Part shown: positions 1 through 10,500 of the stretch, in pieces | Layout: each line of letters begins with the position of its first letter | How positions within the stretch are numbered: position 1 is the stretch's first letter | Source: Chryseobacterium sp. | Lineage (GTDB): Bacteria > Bacteroidota > Bacteroidia > Flavobacteriales > Weeksellaceae | DNA length: 56,392 bases | Reading direction: 5' to 3' | Assembly (NCBI GenBank): GCA_003248755.1 | Contig: QFQW01000014.1 | Location: 1-56,392, forward strand | Notes under the pieces: generated by a model | The model's database searches: none | Seen by the model: the letters and a program-made list of their open reading frames with translations, nothing else | What the model was told of the DNA's origin: nothing | Translations under genes and position numbers: made by a program

Positions 1-2
1 AA

Positions 3-2603
3 AAGAAAGATGAAGTTAGGGCCGTTATAGAGGTAAAGGATGCCAATACTAATCTGGACGAAAAACAAAAACGGGAAAAGAGTATTTCGGCAGTGGAACA
101 GGGATTTAGCTACGCGCATAAGACTGGTGGAGATTGTAAATGGGTCGTGGTTACTAATATCAATGAGATTCGATTCTACAGATCACAAGATAGCTCGAAA
201 TATCAGGTTTACCTTTTAAAAGATTTAAACAATGAAGATAAACTGAAGGAACTTTTATTTCTATTTCATAACGATAGATTTATGAAATATGATCTTACTG
301 AGAGATCCAATACAGATACGCTGTTCGAACTTTCTAAGGATCAATCAAAGACTGAAAGTGAGAAACTTCATATTATTGATAAGATTTACTATTCACTCAA
401 AAGGTTTGAAGAGTTTGGTTTTGTGAATCCAGATTATCTTGCTTCTATAAAGCCTTTTAATATTTTGGATGAATATGTATGGCATTATCATGATCATAAG
501 CTTTTTACGATCAATCCGGAGATATATAATTTATTGAGAGGAATTTCAGTTCGTAAAAAAGAAATTATTTTTTCCACTGATTTACAGGAAGAATTAGGGA
601 TAGAGGATGTCGATGAAGCTATGGAGAAAATGAGATGGTCGTTCAAATTTCTCAACAAATGTATGATCACTGAAATTCACGCAGTTCGTAACTATGAATT
701 AGAATTAGCACCAAAAAAAGGTGTACTAAAGTTTCCAAAGACTCACATTTTCACCTGTAAGCCTGATAATATTGCAATAGAGGATATTGATTTAAGCTAT
801 GAGGATAATGTTTGTGACTGCATGCTTTGTAATTACAGAAATTTTGATTTTGATAAACTTATCAGAAAACTAAAGCAAGCCGACGGAAACTTAGATTATA
901 TAACTATGGAGTATGCCTTTGGAAATTTTTTGGTGTCTTCGAATAACTATAGAACGTCCTATTTTATTTTAAATGAAATACGGAATTTGACAAAAATTAG
1001 TCCTGAAAAGGGAGTGACCTATTTCCTAGCTGCTCTGAATACCACTTTTTTATATCACCTGATTCAGATGTCATCATTTGGAGATACAGAAGAAATCCGA
1101 AGCAACATAAGAGCAATCGATATGGATAAGCTACTTTATAATGAGTTGGAATTTTATATCGAAAGGGATGTGTTAGATTATTTAAAGAAAGTGAAGGACG
1201 ATGATCTTATTGATAAGGTTGAGGATAGTGTTGATCAGCTCCTTGAGCAAGTTAATGAATTAAAGAAACTTATCGATAATGGAGGCTCGCAAACAGGTCC
1301 AAACTATGCTTACAATCTGCTTGTAAATTATGAGATATGCTTCAAACATCATTATGGCAATTCTATTTTTTATGTAAAATTTAATAAGTACAAAAGAATC
1401 ACTGCACTCACTTTGCAAGCTTTAGTAACCAGTTATAATACTTCAGGGTATGGACTTCAATATTTCAATGATTTTATCTTGACGGAAAGTATCTTACATA
1501 TCCATTCTACAAAACTACAGGAAATACTTTCAAAACAGGAAGTTATAGAAGTTGATCAGGAAAGCTTAAACAAACTGCTGTTAAAACTGAACAAACTTTT
1601 GAGCAGTTCTATAAAAAAGGGTTTCTTTAATGATTTTGCAAAAAATGAAATTGTAGCGGTTCAACTGGAAAACTGGAATTTTGGACAACAATACAATATT
1701 ATTTTTACAAATAGTTTCACCGTTTTTTCAAGATTAGATCTGAAAAAAGAACAATTTGCACCTTTAATCAAAACTTTGATAGGTTTCTTAGATATAGAAG
1801 ACAATCTGGCTCATTACAATTTAAAAGAGTTCGAAAATTTTATGATCAGACGTGGAGATTTATTTGAGGAAAAAGATCTGGAGTCTATTTTAAATATTGC
1901 GATTAGAAGGGATAAAATGCATAATCACAAATATGAAGGTTTAATAAGAAATGTCCCGAAAGCCTTTTTAAAGCATAAGCCACAATACAAGTATTCCAAT
2001 ATAAATTTAATTAACAGGCTGCTATTGAATTGTCAGCGAGAGGATGGAACTTTTAAGAATTTCAGAAAAGCTATTAATTTGGCTCTGATTGCAGATGATC
2101 CCTGTAAGAAAATTTTATACGGTGCATTCACAAATTTTCTAGACATACAATTTGATGAGGAATTCTATAAACTATTACTACATGCCGGAGTGATTAAATT
2201 TGATGAAGGAGATTATTTTGAGAAATATCTTAATGATGTCAATAACAGAATCGGCTACAGAGATTTTAAGTTAGAGTTCGTTGAATCAATTAATTTGTCT
2301 TTTCTGAATTTTATTCTTCTTATATCCAAACTTAAAATTGACTTTCAGTTAGCATGTTTTGAAAAATTAACGGGCTTAAATGCTTTTGAAAAGTGGCTTT
2401 TGAATCCTAAGAAATTTGATTATCAAATTTTTGACACCAATTGGCTGATATCGGTTGCTGAATATCCAAATTTTATTAAACGATTATCAGATATTCCTGA
2501 TATCGCTATTGCTGTTGAAGAACGACTTGAAAAAGATTTTAATTCATCTTTGGCGGAAATTAAGTATAAATTTTTAAAAAAAATGGGAGAAACATTAAAT
2601 TAG
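3..2603 (+). CDS. 5'-truncated PD-(D/E)xK nuclease-like protein
   Basis: The reading frame is open from base 3, so the gene starts outside the window; the GTG at 93 is only an internal codon. The first visible residues contain a VIEVKDA stretch (an E-x-K pair) followed by a region ending in VVVTNINEIRFYR. This layout resembles the N-terminal nuclease domain of type IIG (Eco57I-like) restriction enzymes. No methylase motifs follow. Instead there is a long helical region with a CxCxxC cluster (Cys241, 243 and 246 counted from the GTG at 93), possibly metal-binding. The stop lies 66 bp before a caspase-helicase gene on the same strand. A role in phage or plasmid defence is inferred from the nuclease motif and neighbours; I do not recognise the family as a whole. 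Confidence 0.6.
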   Translation, partial: KKDEVRAVIEVKDANTNLDEKQKREKSISAVEQGFSYAHKTGGDCKWVVVTNINEIRFYRSQDSSKYQVYLLKDLNNEDKLKELLFLFHNDRFMKYDLTERSNTDTLFELSKDQSKTESEKLHIIDKIYYSLKRFEEFGFVNPDYLASIKPFNILDEYVWHYHDHKLFTINPEIYNLLRGISVRKKEIIFSTDLQEELGIEDVDEAMEKMRWSFKFLNKCMITEIHAVRNYELELAPKKGVLKFPKTHIFTCKPDNIAIEDIDLSYEDNVCDCMLCNYRNFDFDKLIRKLKQADGNLDYITMEYAFGNFLVSSNNYRTSYFILNEIRNLTKISPEKGVTYFLAALNTTFLYHLIQMSSFGDTEEIRSNIRAIDMDKLLYNELEFYIERDVLDYLKKVKDDDLIDKVEDSVDQLLEQVNELKKLIDNGGSQTGPNYAYNLLVNYEICFKHHYGNSIFYVKFNKYKRITALTLQALVTSYNTSGYGLQYFNDFILTESILHIHSTKLQEILSKQEVIEVDQESLNKLLLKLNKLLSSSIKKGFFNDFAKNEIVAVQLENWNFGQQYNIIFTNSFTVFSRLDLKKEQFAPLIKTLIGFLDIEDNLAHYNLKEFENFMIRRGDLFEEKDLESILNIAIRRDKMHNHKYEGLIRNVPKAFLKHKPQYKYSNINLINRLLLNCQREDGTFKNFRKAINLALIADDPCKKILYGAFTNFLDIQFDEEFYKLLLHAGVIKFDEGDYFEKYLNDVNNRIGYRDFKLEFVESINLSFLNFILLISKLKIDFQLACFEKLTGLNAFEKWLLNPKKFDYQIFDTNWLISVAEYPNFIKRLSDIPDIAIAVEERLEKDFNSSLAEIKYKFLKKMGETLN

Positions 2604-2608
2604 TGTAT

Positions 2609-2657
2609 TTTGGTTTTCGTTATATTTGTATGAATAGTAGTATATTAAATACTATTC
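2609..2657 (+). promoter_or_regulatory. Candidate promoter and inverted-repeat operator before the caspase-helicase gene
   Basis: TATATTTG at 2621-2628 matches the Bacteroidetes -7 box TAnnTTTG. Just downstream, GAATAGTA (2632-2639) and TACTATTC (2650-2657) form a perfect 8-bp inverted repeat with a 10-bp centre. It would fall in the 5' leader of the gene starting at 2670, where a repressor or an RNA hairpin could act. No convincing -33 TTTG sits at the usual distance, so the promoter call is moderate. Confidence 0.45.
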
Positions 2658-2669
2658 CTTTATATTCAA

Positions 2670-5600
2670 ATGAAAATCCACGGTATATTTATAGGAATTG
2701 ATAGGTTTCAATCTCCTTCAATAAATTGGCTTTCTTGCGCAAGACGAGATGCAGTTGCATTATATTCTTTGTTTTCTGATAATCTTCAGGGAAATTTTCA
2801 TTTGATATTCGATGAAAATGCAACAAGAGATTCGATAGAATCCCGAGTTAAAGAGCTATCCAATTGTTCAGATGACGATATTGTAATATTTTCTTTTTCA
2901 GGACATGGTACAAATACCCATGAATTAGTAACCTACGATACAAATATTAGCGATATTGGCTCAACGACAATTGCACTGGATACTTTGGCAGAATGGTTTA
3001 AAAATATTCCCGCAAGACAATTAATATGTATTATTGACTGCTGTTTTTCAGGAGGAATGGGAGCAAAAGCATTAGAGGTAAATTTCGCTTCAAGAGAATT
3101 TAAATCTGGAGAAGAACTAATAAAACAATTTTCAGGTAGTGGCAGGGTTATATTAACAGCCTCAAAGGCTACCGAACCCGCTTGGGAAAATGGAAAGTTA
3201 GGTCATGGTTTATTGACTTATCATCTGCTAGAGGCATTACAAGGAGCAAATGAAGTAAGAAAAGATCAAAAAATCGGTATATTCCGTTTATTGGAGTATG
3301 TTACATCAAGTGTTAAGAACTCTGCTGGTGAATTAGGTGCTGAGCAAAATCCCATGTTGTTAGGACAAATAACGGAAGAGATTAGTTTCCCTATCTTTAA
3401 ACCAGGTAGATTGTACAAAGAAGCTTTTCCAGAAAGGAACCTTTCATTGGTGGATGCAAGTATAGAATCCTTGCTGGAGTTTGGATTTCCTAATGGCATT
3501 ATAGAAGCATGGAAATCTAAGATACCATCACTAAACCAATTGCAGGTAGATGCAATTAATGATTATGGCATTCTTACGGGTAACCATCTTGTAGTTTCCG
3601 CACCTACATCTTCTGGTAAAACAATGATAGGAGAGCTTGCTGCTATATATGGAGTTTTACAAAGAAAAAGAGCTGTATTTCTTCTTCCTCTAAAAGCATT
3701 GGTAAATGATAAGTTAAGGCATTTTGACGAGACATATGCATCTTTTGATATTAAAACAATCAAAGCTACAGGAGAAAGTGTTACTGACGATATTATACCA
3801 TTGATGAAAGGACAGTATGATATATGCTTGATGACTTATGAAAAGTTTGCAGCCATTATATTAGCTAATCCTTATGTTCTTAATCAAATTGGAACTGTTA
3901 TAGTAGATGAAGCTCAAATGATAGCTGATAAAAACAGAGGATTAAACTTAGAATTTATATTAACATTATTAAAACTTAAGCGTAGAGAAGGTATTGAACC
4001 CCAGATTATAGCTTTGTCCGCAGTAATTGGTGATTTAAATGGATTAGAAAGGTGGTTAGGTGGTCGTCTGTTATTACATTTTGAAAGACCAATTCCTCTA
4101 AATGAAGGAATTATAAAGCTCAATGGTGATTTTCGGTATATTGAATCTGATACAGGGGATGAAATTACAACAAACCTTGTAAGACCCAGTTTTAGGAAGG
4201 GATCCAGTCAGGATATTATAATCCCGTTGGTTCAGAAATTAGTCAACGAAGGTAAAAACGTTATTGTTTTCCGACAGACAAAATCAGAAGCACAAGCTTG
4301 TGCAATGTACTTGGCTACTAATTTAGATTTACAGCCGGCTTCCGATGCAATTGATTTATTGCCACAAAATGACCCTTCTATTTCCACTCAGAAACTTATA
4401 CAAACGTTAAATAAGGGAGTTGCTTTTCATATTTCGGATCTTGACGCTGAGGAAAGATCTGTTATAGAAGATCAATTCAGAAGCAAACAATCAGGATTAA
4501 AAATAATTGCAGCAACTACAACTTTAGCTATGGGAGTTAATACTCCGGCAGAAGCAGTCATCATTTCCGGTCTTACTCATCCAGGTAATACTCCCTATTC
4601 AGTTTCTGAATATAAAAATATTATAGGTCGAGCTGGTCGATTAGGTTTTGCTGATAGAGGATATTCTTTTTTGATTGCAACAACTTCAATCGCAGAACAT
4701 ACTTACTGGCAAGACTATGTTTTGGGAAGCCCAGAGGACATGCAATCTAATTTTGTTTCAAAAAACACAGATAGTCGCTCATTAGTGTTAAGAGTACTGG
4801 CTGCATCCAAAAGAGGAATGAGCAGGTTTGAAATTATTGGATTTTTGACAGAAAGTTTTGGGGCTTATCAAGAGAAAATAAAATATAACACTTGGGACTG
4901 GAGCTCAAACGATATTGATGCTGCCTTAAATGAACTTACTTATCATCAGCTAATAGAGATGGATCATGAAAGCTATTTTAATACCACTGTAATAGGAAAA
5001 ATAGCCGGAGATTCAGGAATTGAAGTTGAATCTATTATCCGTATTATTAGTACTTTGCAACAAATCCCTTCAGAGCTCATTTCTGATCCTGTATTATTGG
5101 GAATTACTCAACTTACAATAGAGTTAGAGCAGGTATATATGCCGATAAACAAAAAAAGCATTTATAAAGAGCCACATACATGGAGTGACGCTATACAAAG
5201 ACAGCGAATTCCTTCTCAGCTGATAAATGCATTTTCAAGATATTCAAAGGATAATATTGAAACTACATCGAAATCAAAGAAAACGATGGCTTGCCTACTT
5301 TGGATAACAGATATGCAATTGGTGGAAATGGAGGCTCTTCTTATGCAGCACAGTCGAGACAACTCTGCTGCAGGTGCAATACGAGCAATAGTTTCAAGAG
5401 TTTGCGATGTACTTCCTATTGTTGCTGGCATAACTGAAATAATAAAACCGGAGATTAATCTATCAGAAAGAATTCCTAAAATACTTTTAAGACTAGAACT
5501 AGGTATTCCGTCGTCTATTATAGAACTAGCAAAAGTTTTGAGAAAAACTTTAAATCGAGGTGAATATCTTGAATTGTTGAAAAGAGAAATAATGAATATT

Positions 5601-5747
5601 GATCATTTTAGTTCTACTGATGAGCAAATTTTATTAGAGATATTTTCTAGTGATAAGGTTGAAGAAATAAGATTTAAGATTGAACAAAATATTCATGAAC
5701 AATCAACTACAATAGATATTCCCGAGATTCCGCTTTATGAAGAGTAG
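2670..5747 (+). CDS. Caspase-like protease fused to Ski2-like DExH helicase
   Basis: Residues 1 to about 235 form a caspase/metacaspase (C14) fold. His79 sits in FSFSGHG and Cys125 in IIDCCFSGG, so both catalytic residues are intact. From about 290 an SF2 helicase follows: APTSSGKT (Walker A, 311-318), VDEAQ (motif II, about 412-416), LSAVIG (motif III) and IIGRAGRLG (motif VI). The GRAGR form and the C-terminal helical extension are typical of Ski2-like helicases. Known Ski2-like defence helicases such as HamB of Hachiman pair with a nuclease, and a nuclease-like gene lies just upstream here. A reasonable model is that helicase sensing of aberrant DNA or RNA activates the protease, but the substrate is unknown. 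The start is an ATG preceded by its own candidate promoter. Confidence 0.85.
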   Translation: MKIHGIFIGIDRFQSPSINWLSCARRDAVALYSLFSDNLQGNFHLIFDENATRDSIESRVKELSNCSDDDIVIFSFSGHGTNTHELVTYDTNISDIGSTTIALDTLAEWFKNIPARQLICIIDCCFSGGMGAKALEVNFASREFKSGEELIKQFSGSGRVILTASKATEPAWENGKLGHGLLTYHLLEALQGANEVRKDQKIGIFRLLEYVTSSVKNSAGELGAEQNPMLLGQITEEISFPIFKPGRLYKEAFPERNLSLVDASIESLLEFGFPNGIIEAWKSKIPSLNQLQVDAINDYGILTGNHLVVSAPTSSGKTMIGELAAIYGVLQRKRAVFLLPLKALVNDKLRHFDETYASFDIKTIKATGESVTDDIIPLMKGQYDICLMTYEKFAAIILANPYVLNQIGTVIVDEAQMIADKNRGLNLEFILTLLKLKRREGIEPQIIALSAVIGDLNGLERWLGGRLLLHFERPIPLNEGIIKLNGDFRYIESDTGDEITTNLVRPSFRKGSSQDIIIPLVQKLVNEGKNVIVFRQTKSEAQACAMYLATNLDLQPASDAIDLLPQNDPSISTQKLIQTLNKGVAFHISDLDAEERSVIEDQFRSKQSGLKIIAATTTLAMGVNTPAEAVIISGLTHPGNTPYSVSEYKNIIGRAGRLGFADRGYSFLIATTSIAEHTYWQDYVLGSPEDMQSNFVSKNTDSRSLVLRVLAASKRGMSRFEIIGFLTESFGAYQEKIKYNTWDWSSNDIDAALNELTYHQLIEMDHESYFNTTVIGKIAGDSGIEVESIIRIISTLQQIPSELISDPVLLGITQLTIELEQVYMPINKKSIYKEPHTWSDAIQRQRIPSQLINAFSRYSKDNIETTSKSKKTMACLLWITDMQLVEMEALLMQHSRDNSAAGAIRAIVSRVCDVLPIVAGITEIIKPEINLSERIPKILLRLELGIPSSIIELAKVLRKTLNRGEYLELLKREIMNIDHFSSTDEQILLEIFSSDKVEEIRFKIEQNIHEQSTTIDIPEIPLYEE

Positions 5748-6032
5748 AACTTGTGTCAATACTATATTAATACATGATTTTGATTTTCAAAAGGAAATAA
5801 ATATTAAGAATGCCCTCTCATTTTGAAAATTATTGTGATTAAAACAGAGTTGTTTTTTGAATTGGGACACTAGTTGAAAAGTGTTTTCGTAAGAAAAAAT
5901 TGTTCTAAGTTTGCTATGTAATTTATACAACATAAACATCTTTTTTGTATATCATTCATATTTCCACATATCTTTCATTACTATTTTTATTTGTAAGTAA
6001 AAAAGTTTTTATAAATAATCAAAAAATCACTT

Positions 6033-7517
6033 ATGTCCGAAAACAAGTTTGCAATACTGATCGGTATGAATAATTACGAAGATGACGTTTTACCGTTCTG
6101 CATTAAAGATGTTGAAGACATGGAGAATGCTCTTATAACTTATTGTCGTTTTAGTAAAAAGAACATTTTTAAAATAACAGATAGTGACAAACCTGTGAAG
6201 GTGCAGATCGATGAAGCTTTTGCTATTATCGAAAAAGATTTTAAAATTAAGAGAGATCTATTATTTTTCTACTTTTCAGGTCACGGAGATTATGACAAAA
6301 AAGAGGAAAAATCAAAAATAATTTTTGAAGATGATACTGAACTAACAGTTGAAGATATCCTGATAAGGTATTTTTATAAGATAAGTCCAAAAAATCAGTA
6401 TCTATTAATCGATGCGTGTTATTCTGGAGGTAAGGTGTATTTTAAATCAAACAATCCTGAAAAAGAAATAAGGCGACTAAATTACAACTCGTCCGAGTTG
6501 TGTTTTATGTTTGCTACGGAGAGTAAAAAGAAAGCCGTTCAAGATGACGATATACAAAACAGCTATTTCACTTATTTCTTTTTGGAGGCAATAAAAAATG
6601 ATAGTTTGTATGATGAAGATGGCTACTTAACAATACAAGCTATTGATAACTATCTTAAGAAAAAAGTGGCGAAAAAAAGTAATTTTATGCAAGTTCCAGT
6701 GAGTGAATTTAGAAGCTCTGGATACAAAGCGTTTGCATATAATGAAACACTTATAAATTCCAAAAAAAACATAAGTAAAGAGATAATGAAAGAAACGGAA
6801 ATTGAAAACAAAAAACAAGCGGATAATGGTACTTACAATTTATCATTTGAGGAAAGTTTATCCTTCACTCACAGGGGAAAAGAACAAGAGAAATATGTGA
6901 AAATAATTAATCAGATACTCCAAGATTATATTGAGAATGAAGATTTATCGCAGTTTGATATTCACATAGAAAATCTCTTTCTAGAAATGGCATACGAGCA
7001 CCAACAAGAAATTTCTAAAAGGCTTATTCAGAAAGCAAGGAAAGAAAAACTGGAAGCTATTAATGATATTTTCGAGGTTGAATTGGTTGAAAAGCCAGCA
7101 CAACCCGCCTGGATGGGAGGGTTAAGCCAAATGCTTAGTTATTTACATGATAATTCAAAACCGGAGTATAATTATAAAATTTATGCTAGTTCTGACCACA
7201 TCTATAGTACAGGGATATCCCTCAAAGCAAAAACAGTTTATGAAGTTAGTTGCGGTATTGCTATTTTGTTGTATCAGGTAAAATTCGGATTTGCCATCGC
7301 CTGTATTCAATACGATTTTGATTGGGGCGGGGAATTTGATAGTGTTCTTAAAAGTACCACTATTACAATAAAACCTTTTGCTTTAAATAAAGACAATACT
7401 CACTCTGTCACTTTATTTGTGTCTCAAAAAATGGCTAAGTTTCACAAATCCATCAATTCAGCATTCGAAAATCGAAATAAAGAAATTGAGGATTTCATTA
7501 GTAAAACAAATAAATAG
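6033..7517 (+). CDS. Caspase-family protein with unrecognised C-terminal domain
   Basis: The N-terminal 235 residues are a caspase-like (C14) domain that begins with FAILIGMNNYEDD. His84 (FYFSGHGDYD) and Cys129 (LLIDACYSGG) form an intact catalytic dyad. A charged linker follows, then about 230 residues that I do not recognise. They include a helical section (about 265-345) and a hydrophobic beta-rich section (about 385-450) that could be a sensor or effector-associated domain. The gene follows the caspase-helicase after 285 bp on the same strand and ends 42 bp from the convergent end of the transfer operon. It could be a substrate, partner or independent second module of the same defence cluster. 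Confidence 0.75.
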   Translation: MSENKFAILIGMNNYEDDVLPFCIKDVEDMENALITYCRFSKKNIFKITDSDKPVKVQIDEAFAIIEKDFKIKRDLLFFYFSGHGDYDKKEEKSKIIFEDDTELTVEDILIRYFYKISPKNQYLLIDACYSGGKVYFKSNNPEKEIRRLNYNSSELCFMFATESKKKAVQDDDIQNSYFTYFFLEAIKNDSLYDEDGYLTIQAIDNYLKKKVAKKSNFMQVPVSEFRSSGYKAFAYNETLINSKKNISKEIMKETEIENKKQADNGTYNLSFEESLSFTHRGKEQEKYVKIINQILQDYIENEDLSQFDIHIENLFLEMAYEHQQEISKRLIQKARKEKLEAINDIFEVELVEKPAQPAWMGGLSQMLSYLHDNSKPEYNYKIYASSDHIYSTGISLKAKTVYEVSCGIAILLYQVKFGFAIACIQYDFDWGGEFDSVLKSTTITIKPFALNKDNTHSVTLFVSQKMAKFHKSINSAFENRNKEIEDFISKTNK

Positions 7518-7559
7518 TTTTTTATAGCGCTGACTATCATTCAAATACAAGTAACTATT

Positions 7560-10500
7560 TTATCTTTTTCTCTTTGTTTCGGCTTGCACATTTTCATCAT
7601 TTTGCAATTGGGTTGTATTTGAATAATTTATTTTAACAGAATTTGGTTCAGTTGAATAATAAAATAAGGCTTTATTCTCCGTCGCACGTTCTTTCATAAA
7701 ATCTATTTCTTTACTGGTTTTCATTCTTTCCTCTTTCTCTTTTTTGTACTGAACCAGTAAATGTGTTTTAATATCTGGAAGATCTTCTAATTTTTTATCC
7801 AGCTCCGCAATTTTGGTTTCAGTAGCTTTTGTTTGCTTTTCAATTTCATTAACATTCACCCCTTTCGTAGCCAATTCTTCTATAACCTCAGTAACTAAAG
7901 CCTTAGCAGCATTAATAGCTTTCTGATAGTTTGGCAGCTGATCGGTCCAGTACTCTGCATTTTCTCCCGCCTCTTTTGAATAACCTAATATCCTGTCATA
8001 ACTTTGTTGCGCTCTTGCTACCTCCTGTTGAACCCTGGTAAATCCCTCATACTTTCTTAATATAAATGCAGAATCCGCTAAAAACTTATTTTTCTCACTT
8101 TCAATTTTCTTTTTCATCAGTTCAATTTCAATATTTGCCCTGGTTTCAGGGTTTGTAATGATGGCGGTTTTGAGCTCCTGTGTGCTGATATAAGAAATAT
8201 CAAGGACATCAGCACCTTTCTTCATAGCTTCAAGGTACCTTGCCTGTTTTGATTGCAGCTTCTGTAGCATAAATACATCGATGCTGTCATTGGTCAGCAT
8301 AAAATTAACTCTCACATTTTCGTGTCTGTTTCCCTGTCGCCAGGCACGTCCTTCAACTTGTCTTAATGTGGTAAAGTTGTAAGGCAATGATAGCAGATAA
8401 AGATCAGTGGTATTTTCCTGCAGATTCATTCCCTCTTGGATGGCTTCACTTCCGATAATAACTTTTATTTTTCCGATGTTAAAATCATTTTGTATCGATA
8501 TTCTTTGACTTTTAGTGGTCGCGCCCGTAATTATGCCTATTTCTTCAGGTTTGTAACCAATATTTGTCACCAGATACTCTTTCATCCTTGGAAATTCTGC
8601 AACAGCTAGCTCAGAATAGATGATTTGTCCCGCTTCCGGAATGTCCCGCTTATTCTGCTGGATCAGATTCATTGTTTCATTCAACTTAGGCGAATTTTCA
8701 ATAAATTCATCTACTGAAGGAAATTCTCCATGATAGTACGGCGACAAATAGGGTGAAATAGCAATTAGCCTAGCATTGAGAATATGAGTAAGAATTGCCC
8801 CCTTTTCCTTTTCATCAAGGCTATCTGTCAATCGTTCATACTGTTCCTCAGTCAGGTCATTTTGTTCAATTTTATATTCTTTATTAATTTTATTAGGACG
8901 GATGAGTTCAGGATTATCTTCTTCACCTTTTATGTCAATAAATTCTGATAAAAGCTGCTGAAACAAAGAATTATTTTTGAACCTGCGAACATTGGTTTTG
9001 AACTTCACATCTCCTTTTGCATCGATCTCCATATCGTTATCAGCCTCCATAAACGTTTCAAAAAAGGTGTTGACATTGAAATAACCTGATTCTTCCAGAC
9101 GTTTATTGGCGATCAATGAAAGGATCGAATAATATTCAAGAGGTTTGTTAGTGAATGGAGTAGCGGAAAGTAGTGTGACATTCCTCCCGTCGTATTTCTT
9201 CTGAATATATTGCGCCGCCATCCAGGTATTGATACCTAATTTGGAAGTCTGCTGGTTCTGACTTCTGAAGTCGGAAGAGAATCTCCTGTCTTCAATTCTT
9301 ACTTTACCTACAATATGATTCGCGTTATGAACTTCGTCGAAGGTCATATGGTCGAAACCAAAATCTTCCCAATCGTAGATTTTTCCACGCTTCATTTTAC
9401 CCTCCACTTCTTTGATTTTCTCCATTTCTTTTTGGAAATCCCGTTCGCTTATGGAATTTACACTTCGTAATTCGCTTTCTGATATATAGGAAAACTTAGA
9501 AGAAAGATCCAGAGTGATACTTTCTGAAAATCCGATATTGTTAAAGCCTTCATAAGTAACGATCGTAATCTCCCCATTTTTGTTATCAAATTTTGACAAA
9601 TCATAATTCTTACCTAGATTGCCAAGCACATTGACCTTGGCATCAGGTATCGTTTCAAAGATCGTTTCCACCCATTGTTTAAGAATACTATCGTTCGGTA
9701 CAATGATCAAGGGTCTTTTAGAATTGCCACGTTCCATTGCTTCGTGCATCGAAAGGATTCCGGATAATGTTTTTCCAAATCCCACTTCATGCGCCAGAAG
9801 ACCGACACCTTTTGTTGTCAGTCTTCCTATGCCTGCTTTTTGAACCTCGGTTAATCTAAGTTCTTGTCCTTTGAAATTTTTATGGATTTTGGAAAAGAGA
9901 GGAAATCTTGAATAGTCAGGAACGTGGATATTATTGTAATTCCTATTAAACTCTTTGACAAAGCGTTCCCGAAGCTCATCCGATAACTCTTCCCGGATAA
10001 ATTTCTGGAAAAGGTCATTAGCGGCGCCTTTTCTTCTTTCCCTTATGAGTGCATTTCTTTCCTTGTCACTACCAGTTACCGTATCGTTATCTACAAATTG
10101 TCTGACTTCCCATGCTGAAGATCCTTGGAAAGCATCGCTTGATAAAGTCCCGACAAAATCTTTAAATTTTTCCGCCAGATTATAATCAACAATAACAACT
10201 TCGCTGAGCTTGGTATTATAATTATATCTTTCTTTTTCTACCTGCCCCAATGCGAACTGATGCACAAATTCGTGATTGGGGCTAATATATATTTCGTCTA
10301 TAGATTTAGGTTTCGGAAGAACACTTTCGAGTAATGCTTTCTGCTTTAAATATTGAGCTTCTGAGTATCCTTCGGAAAAGGAAGCCTTAAAATCAATTTC
10401 TAATTGCTCTAGTTTTTTATAAATGTTTCCTTCGGCATAATAAAAGTCATGAACCCATTTTCCATCAATGAAATTCGCATATTGATGATGCTTACCGTTT

